DNA from: UBA6186 sp050012295
GTDB taxonomy: Bacteria; Pseudomonadota; Gammaproteobacteria; UBA6186; Azoamicaceae
NCBI GenBank assembly: GCA_050012295.1
Contig: JBEKHL010000017.1
Coordinates: 1 to 28,094 of the forward strand
Direction of reading: 5' to 3'
DNA length: 28,094 nucleotides
Shown: positions 1 to 8,205 of the stretch, piece after piece
How positions within the stretch are numbered: position 1 is the first letter of the stretch
Layout: every line of letters begins with the position of its first letter
The notes under the pieces: model-generated
Told to the model about the DNA's origin: nothing
The model's database searches: none
Seen by the model: the letters and a program-made list of their open reading frames with translations, nothing else
Position numbers and translations under genes: made by a program

Positions 1-540
1 TGTGTTGCTAACGCCACTATGAGTAACAATGTTTGCTCTTGTAACTCTGGTTACTATCAATCTGGTTCATCATGTAATGCTTGTGCTGGCGGTGGCCAGC
101 TATTAACAGGAACTTGTTCTGGTACATCTAATTATTCTTGTGTTGCTAACGCCACTATGAGTAACAATGTTTGCTCTTGTAACTCTGGTTACTATCAATC
201 TGGTTCATCATGTAATGCTTGTGCAGGCGGCCAGTTAGTAACAGGAACTTGTTCCGGTACATCTAATTATTCATGTGTCGGTAATGCCAGCATGAGTAGC
301 AATGTTTGTTCATGTAATTCTGGTTACTATCAAACTGGTTCATCATGTAGTGCTTGTGCAGGCGGCCAGTTAATAACAGGAACTTGTTCTGGTACATCTA
401 ATTATTCTTGTGTTGCTAACGCCAGCATGAGTAGCAATGTTTGTTCTTGTAACTCTGGTTACTATCAATCTGGTTCATCGTGTAATGCTTGTGCGAGTGG
501 TGCAGTAGCTGGAACTTGTTCTGGTACATCCAATTATTCT
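1..540 (+). repeat. Four tandem coding repeats of 132-138 bp
   Basis: Units run 1-138, 139-273, 274-408 and 409-540, and a degenerate fifth starts at 541. Bases 1-86 are identical to 139-224. Later units differ by scattered, partly synonymous changes and by small in-frame length differences at the Gly/Gln stretch, where GGGQ, GGQ and ASGAVAG alternate. Unit lengths are all multiples of three, so copy-number change keeps the frame. The array probably extends upstream of the window. Confidence 0.9.
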
Positions 541-1311
541 TGTATTGCTAATGCCACTATGAGTAATAATGTTTGCGCATGTAATAGTGGTTATAGCTAT
601 AACTCTAGCAATAACACATGTAGGTTTAATTGCCCATCTAATCAAGTTTATGTTAACGGTAGCTGTACTTGTCCATCCTCGTTACCTTATCAGGATACTG
701 TAGGTTATCAATACTATAATCAGAATTTGTGTGTGGCAACATGTAATAATAGCGCTCAAGGTAACGTCTTGGTTGATTCAGGTAATTGCGTTGCTGGTTG
801 TGCTGATAATTTTGGTTATACAAATATAACAGATCAAAATGGTAACTCTATTCATCAATGCACTGCTTGTCCTTCTGGCTCATCTACTAGTGGTAATGGA
901 AATAGTACAAACGTCAATTGGTGTACATGTACAAGTAGCACTCCAGTTTGGACTAGTGTGTACGGTATTTGTTATGCTTGCCCAACGAACTCTAGTACTA
1001 CTGGAACTGGACCAGCAGTCTATGGCAGCTGTAACTGTCCGAATAACACGTATTATATAAATAATGGCAATTGTACAAAATGTCCTTCAGGATCGTCTCC
1101 TAATGGATGTGGGTTTAACAATTTGGCAGATTCAAACTGTAAGTGCAATAAGGCTAATCCGTATTATTCAGGTGGTTGTCTTGCATGTACAGGCGGGGTA
1201 ACTGTTTCAGGTACGGGTTGGTGTAGCTATAATTGTCCAGCTGGACAATATTGGCCTGGCATGATTTCATGTCTACCAATTCCTTCAGATCATTTTAGTA
1301 GCTGTAATTAG
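1..1311 (+). CDS. Cysteine-rich tandem-repeat surface-type protein, 5'-truncated
   Basis: The reading frame is open from base 1, so the gene begins upstream of the window; the first Met here (base 19) lies inside a repeat and is not a credible start. The visible 436 residues hold four near-identical modules of 44-46 residues and a fifth that diverges. Each starts CVANA and contains a CSCNSGYYQ-like core, a GSSCNAC segment and a TCSGTSNYSC end. A non-repetitive Cys-rich region follows, with CPSG/CxC motifs, ending FSSCN before TAG. The spacing of Cys, Gly and Tyr recalls EGF-like or ephrin-receptor-like repeats, or protist variant surface proteins; that likeness is from memory. No C-terminal membrane anchor is seen. 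A secreted, disulfide-rich adhesin or host-interaction protein is inferred. The role is unknown. Confidence 0.75.
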   Translation, partial: CVANATMSNNVCSCNSGYYQSGSSCNACAGGGQLLTGTCSGTSNYSCVANATMSNNVCSCNSGYYQSGSSCNACAGGQLVTGTCSGTSNYSCVGNASMSSNVCSCNSGYYQTGSSCSACAGGQLITGTCSGTSNYSCVANASMSSNVCSCNSGYYQSGSSCNACASGAVAGTCSGTSNYSCIANATMSNNVCACNSGYSYNSSNNTCRFNCPSNQVYVNGSCTCPSSLPYQDTVGYQYYNQNLCVATCNNSAQGNVLVDSGNCVAGCADNFGYTNITDQNGNSIHQCTACPSGSSTSGNGNSTNVNWCTCTSSTPVWTSVYGICYACPTNSSTTGTGPAVYGSCNCPNNTYYINNGNCTKCPSGSSPNGCGFNNLADSNCKCNKANPYYSGGCLACTGGVTVSGTGWCSYNCPAGQYWPGMISCLPIPSDHFSSCN

Positions 1312-1373
1312 CTTATTGATCCAAATTCCTCTAAATATGTTACTAAACTTAGGTATGCTAATAGCTGTCGAAT

Positions 1374-2906
1374 TTATTTAATATGATTTTTAAAATTAGC
1401 TTGTTCCACTAAATATTGTGCTAACAAAGGAACCGGCCTACCGGTTGCATTGTGGAACTTACCTTCAATAATGGTAGCAGTGCCTGCAATGTCTAAATGA
1501 GCCCAATTATAATTTTCGGCAAATTTTTCCAAGAAACAAGCAGCAGTTATACTACCAGCATTTGGGCCGCCAATATTAGCAATATCTGCAATATTACTGT
1601 CTAATTGTTTGTGGTATTCTTCGGTGATCGGAAATTGCCAAACTTTATCGCAGCTAATGTTGCCAGCTGCAATTAACTGATCTGCTAGTTCTTGTTTATT
1701 ACTGAATAATCCGCTGTAATGGGTTCCTAATGCTACTATACAAGCACCAGTTAAAGTGGCAATATCTATAACTGCTTTTGGATTAAATTTTTTACAATAG
1801 GTAAGTGCTTCGCACAAAATTAGTCGACCTTCGGCATCAGTATTTAAAATTTCTACGGTTAAACCAGACATAGTAGTTACTACATCTTCTGGTCTACTAG
1901 CAGTGCCACCAGGCATATTTTCTGCAACAGCAATAATTCCTACTATATTTAAATTTAAGTTCATTTCAATGGCGAAATGAATTAATCCTAAAACTGTTGC
2001 GGCGCCACTCATATCGTATTTCATGCCGAGCATGGAATTAGCGGGTTTTAAAGAAATACCGCCAGTATCAAATGTTATGCCTTTGCCAACTAAAACTATT
2101 GGTGATGTTTTGGTTTTTTTATTGTTACTTTTATGGCCATTGTATTCTAGACAAATTAATTTTGGTGGCTGAGGGCTACCTTGACTGACCGCTAAAAATG
2201 CCCCCATATTTAATTTTTCTAAATCTTTTTTTTCTAAAATTGTTAATTTAATTTTGGAAGATGTTTTACTTAAATCTAAAGCAGATTTTGCCATAAAAGT
2301 AGTAGTACAGATATTAGGCGGAGTATTACCTAAATCTTTAGTAAATTTACAAGCGCTAGTTACTGCTAATGCATATGGTAAAACTAATTTAGCAGCAGCA
2401 AGATCTTGAGAGTTAATAATAAAATCGATATTAATTATTTTATTGGTTAAATTTTTATTATTAGATTTTTTAGATTTATATTTATCGAAAGTATATAAAT
2501 GGTTTTGTAAATCAATAATGGTTTGATAAAATTGCCAATTAAAATTACGATTGTTAATATGAACATTATTTAAGCATAATGTTATATTTGTAATATTATA
2601 TTTATTAAAATTAGAATGAATGTTTTTAATCAGGGATATAAATTGAAAATCAGATAATTTATGTTCTTTGCCGGTCGAAATTAATAATAATCTAGTTGCG
2701 TTAAGATTAGGGACATTAAACAATAATATTGATTTGTTAATATTAGAATCTAAATGTAGTTCTTCTTGTGTTATGATATTTTTTATATATTCTAAAGTAT
2801 TTTTAGGAAGCTTTAATTTAGGTAAAGAACTTGTTGTGCAAATTAAACAATCCGTAGATAATTTTTCTATGTTAGTCGTAGAGCTTGGTTTGATCTGAAA
2901 TTTCAT
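1374..2906 (-). CDS. pepA: Leucyl aminopeptidase (M17 family)
   Basis: A cytosolic metallo-aminopeptidase that releases N-terminal residues from peptides. At 510 residues it has normal family length, with a divergent N-terminal domain and a well-conserved C-terminal catalytic domain. Visible motifs are GKGITFDTGGISLKP at about 274-288, with metal-binding Lys and Asp, YDMSGAA at 297-303, and the M17 signature NTDAEGRL at 355-362, which supplies Asp, Glu and the catalytic Arg. The start has a good AAGGA ribosome site about seven bases upstream. It is divergent from lptF, as in many gammaproteobacteria, where PepA can also bind DNA; no such role can be read here. The N-terminal half is rich in Asn/Lys/Ile, in line with the local AT bias. 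Confidence 0.96.
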   Translation of the reverse strand: MKFQIKPSSTTNIEKLSTDCLICTTSSLPKLKLPKNTLEYIKNIITQEELHLDSNINKSILLFNVPNLNATRLLLISTGKEHKLSDFQFISLIKNIHSNFNKYNITNITLCLNNVHINNRNFNWQFYQTIIDLQNHLYTFDKYKSKKSNNKNLTNKIINIDFIINSQDLAAAKLVLPYALAVTSACKFTKDLGNTPPNICTTTFMAKSALDLSKTSSKIKLTILEKKDLEKLNMGAFLAVSQGSPQPPKLICLEYNGHKSNNKKTKTSPIVLVGKGITFDTGGISLKPANSMLGMKYDMSGAATVLGLIHFAIEMNLNLNIVGIIAVAENMPGGTASRPEDVVTTMSGLTVEILNTDAEGRLILCEALTYCKKFNPKAVIDIATLTGACIVALGTHYSGLFSNKQELADQLIAAGNISCDKVWQFPITEEYHKQLDSNIADIANIGGPNAGSITAACFLEKFAENYNWAHLDIAGTATIIEGKFHNATGRPVPLLAQYLVEQANFKNHIK

Positions 2907-2949
2907 AATTATCCTTTATCTAATATAAAATACTTTTATGTTATTTATT

Positions 2950-3076
2950 TATATACTGAATGCATATGAGTTTTCGGTGTTCTATAAATTAAAAGGCTGT
3001 TTGTCTAAGCCCGCATGGGCGAGTTTACAGCTTTTTAATTTTAGAATACCGAAAATTCATATGCATTCAGTATATA
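2950..3076. repeat. 127-bp near-palindromic (MITE-like) element between pepA and lptF
   Basis: The left arm starts TATATACTGAATGCATATGA at 2950 and its reverse complement ends at 3076; the outer 28 bases match with a single mismatch. The inner arms (about 2978-3006 and 3021-3048) also pair, with a few mismatches and one bulge. The apex is a GC-rich mini-hairpin, GCCC-GCAT-GGGC at 3009-3020. No ORF is present. The element takes up most of the 183-bp divergent intergenic region, so promoters of both flanking genes must lie in or beside it. Its terminal sequence recurs at 21126 and 27146. A miniature inverted-repeat element or a large regulatory cruciform/hairpin is possible. Confidence 0.85.
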
Positions 3077-3089
3077 TAAGAGAATTATA

Positions 3090-4196
3090 ATGTTGTTACT
3101 CAGAAAATACATCATAAAAGAAATATTATTATATTTTATCGCAATAATTTTTCTACTTTTTTTTATATCTACTACTAATAAGTTTATTGGGTTATTAACT
3201 CAAGTAGCAAGCGGCAAATTACCATTTAATATGGCTTGTCAGGGAATACTGCTATACACCCCAGAATTATTAGGAGTATTAATTCCTGTTAGTTTATTTA
3301 TAGCTACGCTATTTGTAATTAGTAAATTATATGCCGATAACGAAATAGCCGTGCTATTTATTTCTGGTTTAAGTTGGCGTTTTTTAATTGGTACAGTAAT
3401 AATAATTGCGACTATAACAGCAGGGTTAACAGCAAGTTTAACCTTGTGGTTAACGCCAATTACAGTAAAAATGCGAGAAGCAATCTTGTCGAAAGGTGAA
3501 ACATTGGGGATTGTAAATTCGATTATTCCGGGGCGGTTTCAAATAGTTAATGATGGTAAGCAAGTATTTTATGTGGGTAATTTAGAAGATAAAAATGAAG
3601 AAAATCAAATACAAGACGTATTTATTGCAACCAATACAGACAATAAAGCAGACACTTTAGTTATAACAGCTAAAACCGGTAAGGTTAAGACATTAGAAGA
3701 TCAAGATGGTAGTTTTTTAGTATTACAAAATGGACATAGGTATGCCGGAGTAACGGGTGCTCTTAATTTTTCTGTTATTGATTTTGCGGAATACGGTAAA
3801 CAATTGTTGCCAAAAAATCAAGAAATACCAACTAATATACATAGATTGCAAAATACTAGTGAAATTTGGAGGTCTAACAATCCAGGAGAAAATGCTGAAT
3901 GGCAATGGCGCATGGCAATGCCGATTTCCGTATTAATTTTAGCTGTTTTAGCGATAAGTTTGGCTAAAGTGTCACCGCGACAAGGTAGATTTGCTAAATT
4001 TTTACCAGCAATTTTACTGTTTATTATATATTTTAATGCAATGCTTTTAATGCGTCGTTTAGTCTCTATGGGAGATTTTAATAATAGTATATATGGTGTT
4101 TGGATTGTGCATATGGTTTTTTTAGTTTTGGCATTATGGTTATTATTACAATCTAGTGGATGGTTGTTATATTTAAGAAAAAAATTTTTATTTTAA
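3090..4196 (+). CDS. lptF: LPS export ABC transporter permease LptF
   Basis: One of the two inner-membrane permease subunits of the LptB2FG complex, which extracts lipopolysaccharide and passes it to LptC. At 368 residues it matches the YjgP/YjgQ family. Hydrophobic segments at about 10-30, 52-75 and 100-122 are followed by a polar periplasmic beta-jellyroll region (about 130-265), then three more membrane segments at about 275-295, 302-322 and 335-358. The start follows an AGAGAA stretch just outside the palindromic element. lptG starts 16 bases downstream, so the two are co-transcribed. The divergent pepA neighbour is the classical arrangement. LptF is told from LptG by position and family resemblance. 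Confidence 0.93.
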   Translation: MLLLRKYIIKEILLYFIAIIFLLFFISTTNKFIGLLTQVASGKLPFNMACQGILLYTPELLGVLIPVSLFIATLFVISKLYADNEIAVLFISGLSWRFLIGTVIIIATITAGLTASLTLWLTPITVKMREAILSKGETLGIVNSIIPGRFQIVNDGKQVFYVGNLEDKNEENQIQDVFIATNTDNKADTLVITAKTGKVKTLEDQDGSFLVLQNGHRYAGVTGALNFSVIDFAEYGKQLLPKNQEIPTNIHRLQNTSEIWRSNNPGENAEWQWRMAMPISVLILAVLAISLAKVSPRQGRFAKFLPAILLFIIYFNAMLLMRRLVSMGDFNNSIYGVWIVHMVFLVLALWLLLQSSGWLLYLRKKFLF

Positions 4197-4212
4197 AGGT
4201 TTATTAATTAAT

Positions 4213-5313
4213 ATGCGTATTATTGCTAATTATATTGGGATCAATTTATTAAAGGGAATTGGTTTAGTAGCGATTTTATTATTAGGAATAGATTTATTTT
4301 TTTATTTAATAAATGAATTACGGTTTGTAGGTACAGGAGATTATAATTTATTTAGTGCATTTGAATTTATCGTACTTACTATTCCTAGAAAATTATATAT
4401 TATGTCGCCGTTAGCAGCATTAATAGGTTCATTGTTAGTACTTGGTTCAATGGCTAAAAATTGTGAATTAGTAGCAATGCGAACAGTTGGGATCTCGGTT
4501 AATAAAATTGCTTTATTTGGTAGCTATTATGTATTGTTATTTACAATTTTAGTTTTTTTAGGGGGGGAGTTATTAGCACCTAAAATAGAATTGTTTGCGC
4601 AAAAAAGAAAAACGTTTGCTTTAAGTCAAGGTAAGGCTATTTATACTGCTTATGGAACTTGGATTAGAACTGGTAATAAATTTATTCATGTGGCTAGAAT
4701 AAAAGATCACAATACTTTAAATAATGTTACTATTTATGAATTGGATCAAGATTTAAAATTAAAACAATCCAGTTTTGCTGAAACCGTTAAATTAATTAGG
4801 GTTAATAATGTTAACGATAGTATTTGGGAATTAAAAAACGTAATTGTTACTGATTTTACTGACGCAACTAATGGGAAAACTAAAGGGATCAAATTAGCTA
4901 AAATAAACAATAAAGAAGAGCAAAATTTATTAGATTTAAATATTTTGCAAACCGCTAATATAAAACATTTAGAACGTTTATCAATAAAAAATTTAACTAC
5001 TATTATTAAAGATAGAGTGGCAAACAATTTAACAGTTACAGATTATAGGGTTGCTTTTTGGAAAAAAATTGTTCAACCTTTTTCTATATTAATTATGAGC
5101 TATTTAGCCGTACCGTTTGTTTTAGGACCATTGCGTTCTTGTTCTAGGGGATTAAGATTAATGGTTGGAGTAATATTAGGGTTTAGTTTCTATCTACTTA
5201 ATGCTCTATTTTGTCCGTTAGTTACAGTTATTAATTTTCCACCAAGCATAGCGGTTATTTTACCACCAATGATTTTTTTATCTTTAGCGTTGTATTTAGC
5301 GGTAAGAGCCTGA
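4213..5313 (+). CDS. lptG: LPS export ABC transporter permease LptG
   Basis: Second permease of the LptB2FG lipopolysaccharide extractor in the inner membrane. It has 366 residues and the same six-helix plus periplasmic-domain plan as the preceding gene. N-terminal helices lie at about 10-30, 58-78 and 98-120, the latter pair around MSPLAALIGSLLVLGSMAKN, a stretch typical of LptG. The jellyroll spans about 130-265, and the C-terminal helices start with the VQPFSILIMSYLAVPF-like segment near residue 290. An AAAGG stretch precedes the start at a slightly long distance. LptB, LptA and LptC are not encoded in this window. Confidence 0.93.
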   Translation: MRIIANYIGINLLKGIGLVAILLLGIDLFFYLINELRFVGTGDYNLFSAFEFIVLTIPRKLYIMSPLAALIGSLLVLGSMAKNCELVAMRTVGISVNKIALFGSYYVLLFTILVFLGGELLAPKIELFAQKRKTFALSQGKAIYTAYGTWIRTGNKFIHVARIKDHNTLNNVTIYELDQDLKLKQSSFAETVKLIRVNNVNDSIWELKNVIVTDFTDATNGKTKGIKLAKINNKEEQNLLDLNILQTANIKHLERLSIKNLTTIIKDRVANNLTVTDYRVAFWKKIVQPFSILIMSYLAVPFVLGPLRSCSRGLRLMVGVILGFSFYLLNALFCPLVTVINFPPSIAVILPPMIFLSLALYLAVRA

Positions 5314-5331
5314 GTATGCTAGAATATGTAA

Positions 5332-6066
5332 ATGCAGAAAAAAATTAAAGAAGTTTTTAAAGAAAATTTAGTGTGGATTAATATTCTTTTGGTATCCATA
5401 AGTTGTATATGTTTGCAACAATTTTTTAATAAAAAATTAAATGTTAAAATAGCGGCCGTTGAACAAGAACAACAAGTGTTTATGGAACAATTTAATAATA
5501 AATTATTAAAAGTAAATAAGCAGCTTATGGCGGTTAAAGAAGAAAATAGAAATTTGCAGACTATAAATCAAGTTTTGGAGAAAAAATCAAAAGAATTTCA
5601 ATTTGCTCAAAATGATACAGAATATAAAATTTCCGCCCTTAACGATCAAAAACTGCAATTAGAAGAAGCCTATGATTTAGAGAAAAAAGCCTTTTTGCAC
5701 AAAATTACTGCTTTAAACAAAAATAAAACCGAGTTAGAAGAATTAATCAAAGAATTACAGCTACAAATTAAAAATTCTAAAGATAATAGCTATAGTTTGT
5801 TTCAAGCAGGCAAATTAGAAGTAGAGCTATCTAATGTAGAGCAACAGTTATCTGAACAATATGAAAGTATTTCTCAAAAAAAAAGTAATTTAAATAATTT
5901 AAAAGATAAATGTGGTAAATTAAGGACAAATAGTAGTTATTGTAAAGAGCATGATACTATTTCATTAAATGTTGCTACCTTAGAACAGCAAATAGAACAT
6001 TTAAAAGCTAAGCGAGAAGATCTAAAACAAAGGATTAATTTTTATCTATCTTCTGCTAAACAATAA
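5332..6066 (+). CDS. Membrane-anchored coiled-coil protein, function unknown
   Basis: I do not recognise this 244-residue protein. A short basic N-terminus is followed by one hydrophobic helix (about 14-30, containing WINILLVSISCICLQ). From about residue 38 to the end the sequence is almost entirely heptad-patterned Glu/Lys/Gln/Leu, a long coiled coil, with two Cys near 199 and 208. Type II topology with a long periplasmic or cytoplasmic rod is inferred. It starts 18 bases after lptG with no clear Shine-Dalgarno and lies 23 bases before the solute-binding protein gene, so it may share transcription with either. A structural or division-associated role would be a guess. Confidence 0.7.
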   Translation: MQKKIKEVFKENLVWINILLVSISCICLQQFFNKKLNVKIAAVEQEQQVFMEQFNNKLLKVNKQLMAVKEENRNLQTINQVLEKKSKEFQFAQNDTEYKISALNDQKLQLEEAYDLEKKAFLHKITALNKNKTELEELIKELQLQIKNSKDNSYSLFQAGKLEVELSNVEQQLSEQYESISQKKSNLNNLKDKCGKLRTNSSYCKEHDTISLNVATLEQQIEHLKAKREDLKQRINFYLSSAKQ

Positions 6067-6089
6067 TATATGGTATATATTGCTTTGTT

Positions 6090-6869
6090 ATGAAAAGATT
6101 AATTAATTTGATATTAACGTTTTGCGTGTTAGCAACTTTAATTAGTAGTTGTAGCGAAAAAGAACAAACAAAAACTCAACTAATAGTAGGAACATCTGCT
6201 GATTATCCACCTTTTGAGTTTAAACGAGGTGAAGAGTTTCAAGGATTAGATATAGATTTAGCCAAATTACTAGGCAAACAACTCAAAAAAAAAATAATAT
6301 TTAAAGATTTAGCATTTAGTAATTTATTTACAGCATTAAACGTGGGCCAAATAGATTTAGTTATTTCTACAGTGACTTTTACTGAAGAACGTAATAAATA
6401 TTTTGATTTATCTGATCCATATTATTTTACAGACTTAGCAATAATTTTTAGAAAAGATCAGCCGATACAAAAAGTATCCGAATTATATAATAAAAAAGTT
6501 GGTGCTCAATTAGGCAGTACTATGGAAATGTGGGTGAAAGATTTTTTTAAAGATGCCAAAAAAGACGTCCAGTTGGTGAGTATGGATCTTAATACGCAAT
6601 TAATCGAAGGGTTAAAATCTAGACAACTGGACTCAATAATTATCGAACACGTACAGGCCATAGAATTTTGTAAAAAGAATAAAGAATTGGGGTATTTGGT
6701 TGCTGCTAAATCTAATCGTGGTTATGTAATAGCCATGAAAAAAGCCTCAAAATTATTAAAACCAGTTAATGCGGCTTTAGCTTTTATTAAAAAGCAAGGG
6801 GATTTGGATGTATTGGCAAATAAATGGTTAGAAGTAATAGTAGAAACAGAAATACATGACGCTAATTGA
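6090..6869 (+). CDS. Amino-acid ABC transporter substrate-binding lipoprotein (family 3)
   Basis: A 259-residue periplasmic binding protein of SBP family 3, which captures polar amino acids such as arginine, glutamine or histidine. The N-terminus is a lipoprotein signal with lipobox ISSC (Cys21). The mature part begins with the family pattern VGTSADYPPFEF, then GLDIDLAKLLGKQL, DLVISTVTFTEER (usually DxxxxxMxxTxER), and a second lobe with KVGAQLGSTMEMW. The 3' end overlaps the permease gene by 14 bases, so the three genes form a coupled operon. The substrate cannot be settled from sequence alone. Confidence 0.9.
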   Translation: MKRLINLILTFCVLATLISSCSEKEQTKTQLIVGTSADYPPFEFKRGEEFQGLDIDLAKLLGKQLKKKIIFKDLAFSNLFTALNVGQIDLVISTVTFTEERNKYFDLSDPYYFTDLAIIFRKDQPIQKVSELYNKKVGAQLGSTMEMWVKDFFKDAKKDVQLVSMDLNTQLIEGLKSRQLDSIIIEHVQAIEFCKKNKELGYLVAAKSNRGYVIAMKKASKLLKPVNAALAFIKKQGDLDVLANKWLEVIVETEIHDAN

Positions 6870-7494
6870 ACAAGTTTTATTTATAGGTAGAGGAGTAATT
6901 GTTACTCTAAAGTATACGCTAAGTGCTTTAGCTGTTGGTCTTAGTGTAGGAATGGGTTTAGCTATTTTGCGACGTCAGATTTTATTTCGTTGGTTGGTAG
7001 ATAGCGTAGTTTCATTGATAAGAGGTACGCCATTATTATTGCAACTTAGTTTTTTTTATTTTGCAGTTCCTGGGTTTTTAGGTATACGTTTAGATATTTG
7101 GCATGCAGGATTAATAGCTTTTGGTTTAAATAGCGCAGCTTATGTTACTGAAATTTTTCGTTCGGGGATCCAAAGTGTAGCTAAAGGACAATTTGAAGCA
7201 GCTAAAAGTTTACAAATACCCACATTATTGTTATGGAAAGATATTATTATTCCTCAAGTATTACGCAATATCTTTCCAGCGCTAGTTAACGAAATTATTA
7301 GTTTAATAAAAGAAACAGCAATAATTTCTATGTTTGGAGAATTAGATATAATGCGTCGAGCGCAAGTAGTTGCGGCATCACAATTTAATTATTTTGAAGC
7401 ACTGTGTTTAGCAGCAGTTTATTATTATAGTTTAATTTTTATTATAGAAAGAGTGACTAACAAAATAGAGAAAACATGGTATGCTAAGTATTAA
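6856..7494 (+). CDS. Amino-acid ABC transporter permease (HisMQ/GlnP type)
   Basis: Inner-membrane permease of a polar amino-acid importer, 212 residues, normal for the family. Membrane segments are visible from about residue 10, with the RGTPLLLQL motif at about 53-61 that is near-universal in this family. The cytoplasmic EAA loop, which docks on the ATPase, is clear around 112-140: EAAKSLQIP, a following IIIPQ segment and NEIISLIKETA. It overlaps both neighbours by 14 bases, which implies translational coupling. Only one permease gene is present, so a homodimer is likely. Confidence 0.92.
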   Translation: MTLIEQVLFIGRGVIVTLKYTLSALAVGLSVGMGLAILRRQILFRWLVDSVVSLIRGTPLLLQLSFFYFAVPGFLGIRLDIWHAGLIAFGLNSAAYVTEIFRSGIQSVAKGQFEAAKSLQIPTLLLWKDIIIPQVLRNIFPALVNEIISLIKETAIISMFGELDIMRRAQVVAASQFNYFEALCLAAVYYYSLIFIIERVTNKIEKTWYAKY

Positions 7495-8146
7495 TAATTT
7501 ATGTAAAGCGTATGTAGGAGCCAATCTTTTTAAAAATTTTTCTTTGGAGATAACTGCTAGATCTATAGTTGGTTTAACAGGACCATCTGGTAGTGGTAAA
7601 TCAACGTTATTAAGGTGTATTCAACATTTGGAAAATATTGATTCTGGGGAAATAATTGTTAATGGTAAAGCGGGGTTTATATTTCAAGATTTTCAATTGT
7701 TTCCACATATGACAGTATTAGACAATATAATTTATGCACCTGTTAAGGTTTTAAATCAGCCAAAAGAAGTTGCTAAGAAGGCAGCAGAAGACTTATTACA
7801 ACAATTAGGGTTATTAGAGCAACAGCATAAATACCCAGCAGCATTATCCGGTGGTCAAAAACAACGAGTAGCAGTTGCGCGTTCTTTAATAATGCATCCA
7901 GATTTATTGTTATGTGATGAACCAACTTCCGGTTTAGATCTTGGATCAATAATAGGGTTTAAACAATTATTGCAACAAGTACATAGTATGGGAGTAACTA
8001 TGATTATAGCATCTCATGATATTAATTTTCTTGCTCAAATTGCTTCCAGAATTTTAGTATTAAAGCATGGTGTTATAGTACAAGATTTATCTAAAAATGA
8101 TTTTTCTGGATCGTTAGATCTATTAAAAGATGCTTTGTTAGCATGA
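7481..8146 (+). CDS. Amino-acid ABC transporter ATP-binding protein
   Basis: ATPase subunit powering the importer encoded by the two preceding genes. It has Walker A GPSGSGKST (about 34-42), Q-loop IFQDFQLFPH, signature LSGGQKQRVAVARSL (about 122-136), Walker B LLLCDEPTSGLD and the H-loop histidine in IIASHD. At 221 residues it is slightly shorter than the usual 240 or so. The shortening seems to lie between Walker A and the Q-loop, where the sequence passes directly from VNGKAG to the Q-loop; all catalytic motifs are intact. The end of the gene is followed by the nested inverted repeat at 8154. Confidence 0.93.
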   Translation: MLSINNLCKAYVGANLFKNFSLEITARSIVGLTGPSGSGKSTLLRCIQHLENIDSGEIIVNGKAGFIFQDFQLFPHMTVLDNIIYAPVKVLNQPKEVAKKAAEDLLQQLGLLEQQHKYPAALSGGQKQRVAVARSLIMHPDLLLCDEPTSGLDLGSIIGFKQLLQQVHSMGVTMIIASHDINFLAQIASRILVLKHGVIVQDLSKNDFSGSLDLLKDALLA

Positions 8147-8153
8147 TTTTTTG

Positions 8154-8189
8154 AAGTTTTAGGTATTCTAAAATAATTCGTTAAAACTT
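8154..8189 (+). other. Two mutually exclusive hairpins in the leader of the 8206 gene
   Basis: AAGTTTTA (8154-8161) is perfectly complementary to TAAAACTT (8182-8189). The overlapping TTTTAG (8157-8162) can pair instead with CTAAAA (8168-8173). Both are all-AT-type weak stems, eight bases after the ABC ATPase stop codon and just before the AAAGGAA ribosome site of the next gene. It could be a weak terminator or an attenuator-like leader. Chance in AT-rich DNA is also possible. Confidence 0.35.
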
Positions 8190-8205
8190 AAAGGAATATA
8201 GTTTT

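Noticed and set aside
1..540. Regularly spaced repeats that could suggest a CRISPR array.
   Set aside because: Units are 132-138 bp with no variable spacers and form one continuous reading frame.
839..1060. A 73-residue plus-strand ORF in another frame of the Cys-rich gene.
   Set aside because: It lies fully inside the long Cys-rich frame, has no ribosome site and its composition is that of an out-of-frame reading.
2668..2898. A plus-strand ORF opposite the 5' end of pepA.
   Set aside because: It is the antisense shadow of a well-supported aminopeptidase gene.
4746..5027. A 93-residue minus-strand ORF opposite lptG.
   Set aside because: It is antisense to conserved coding sequence and lacks any start signal.
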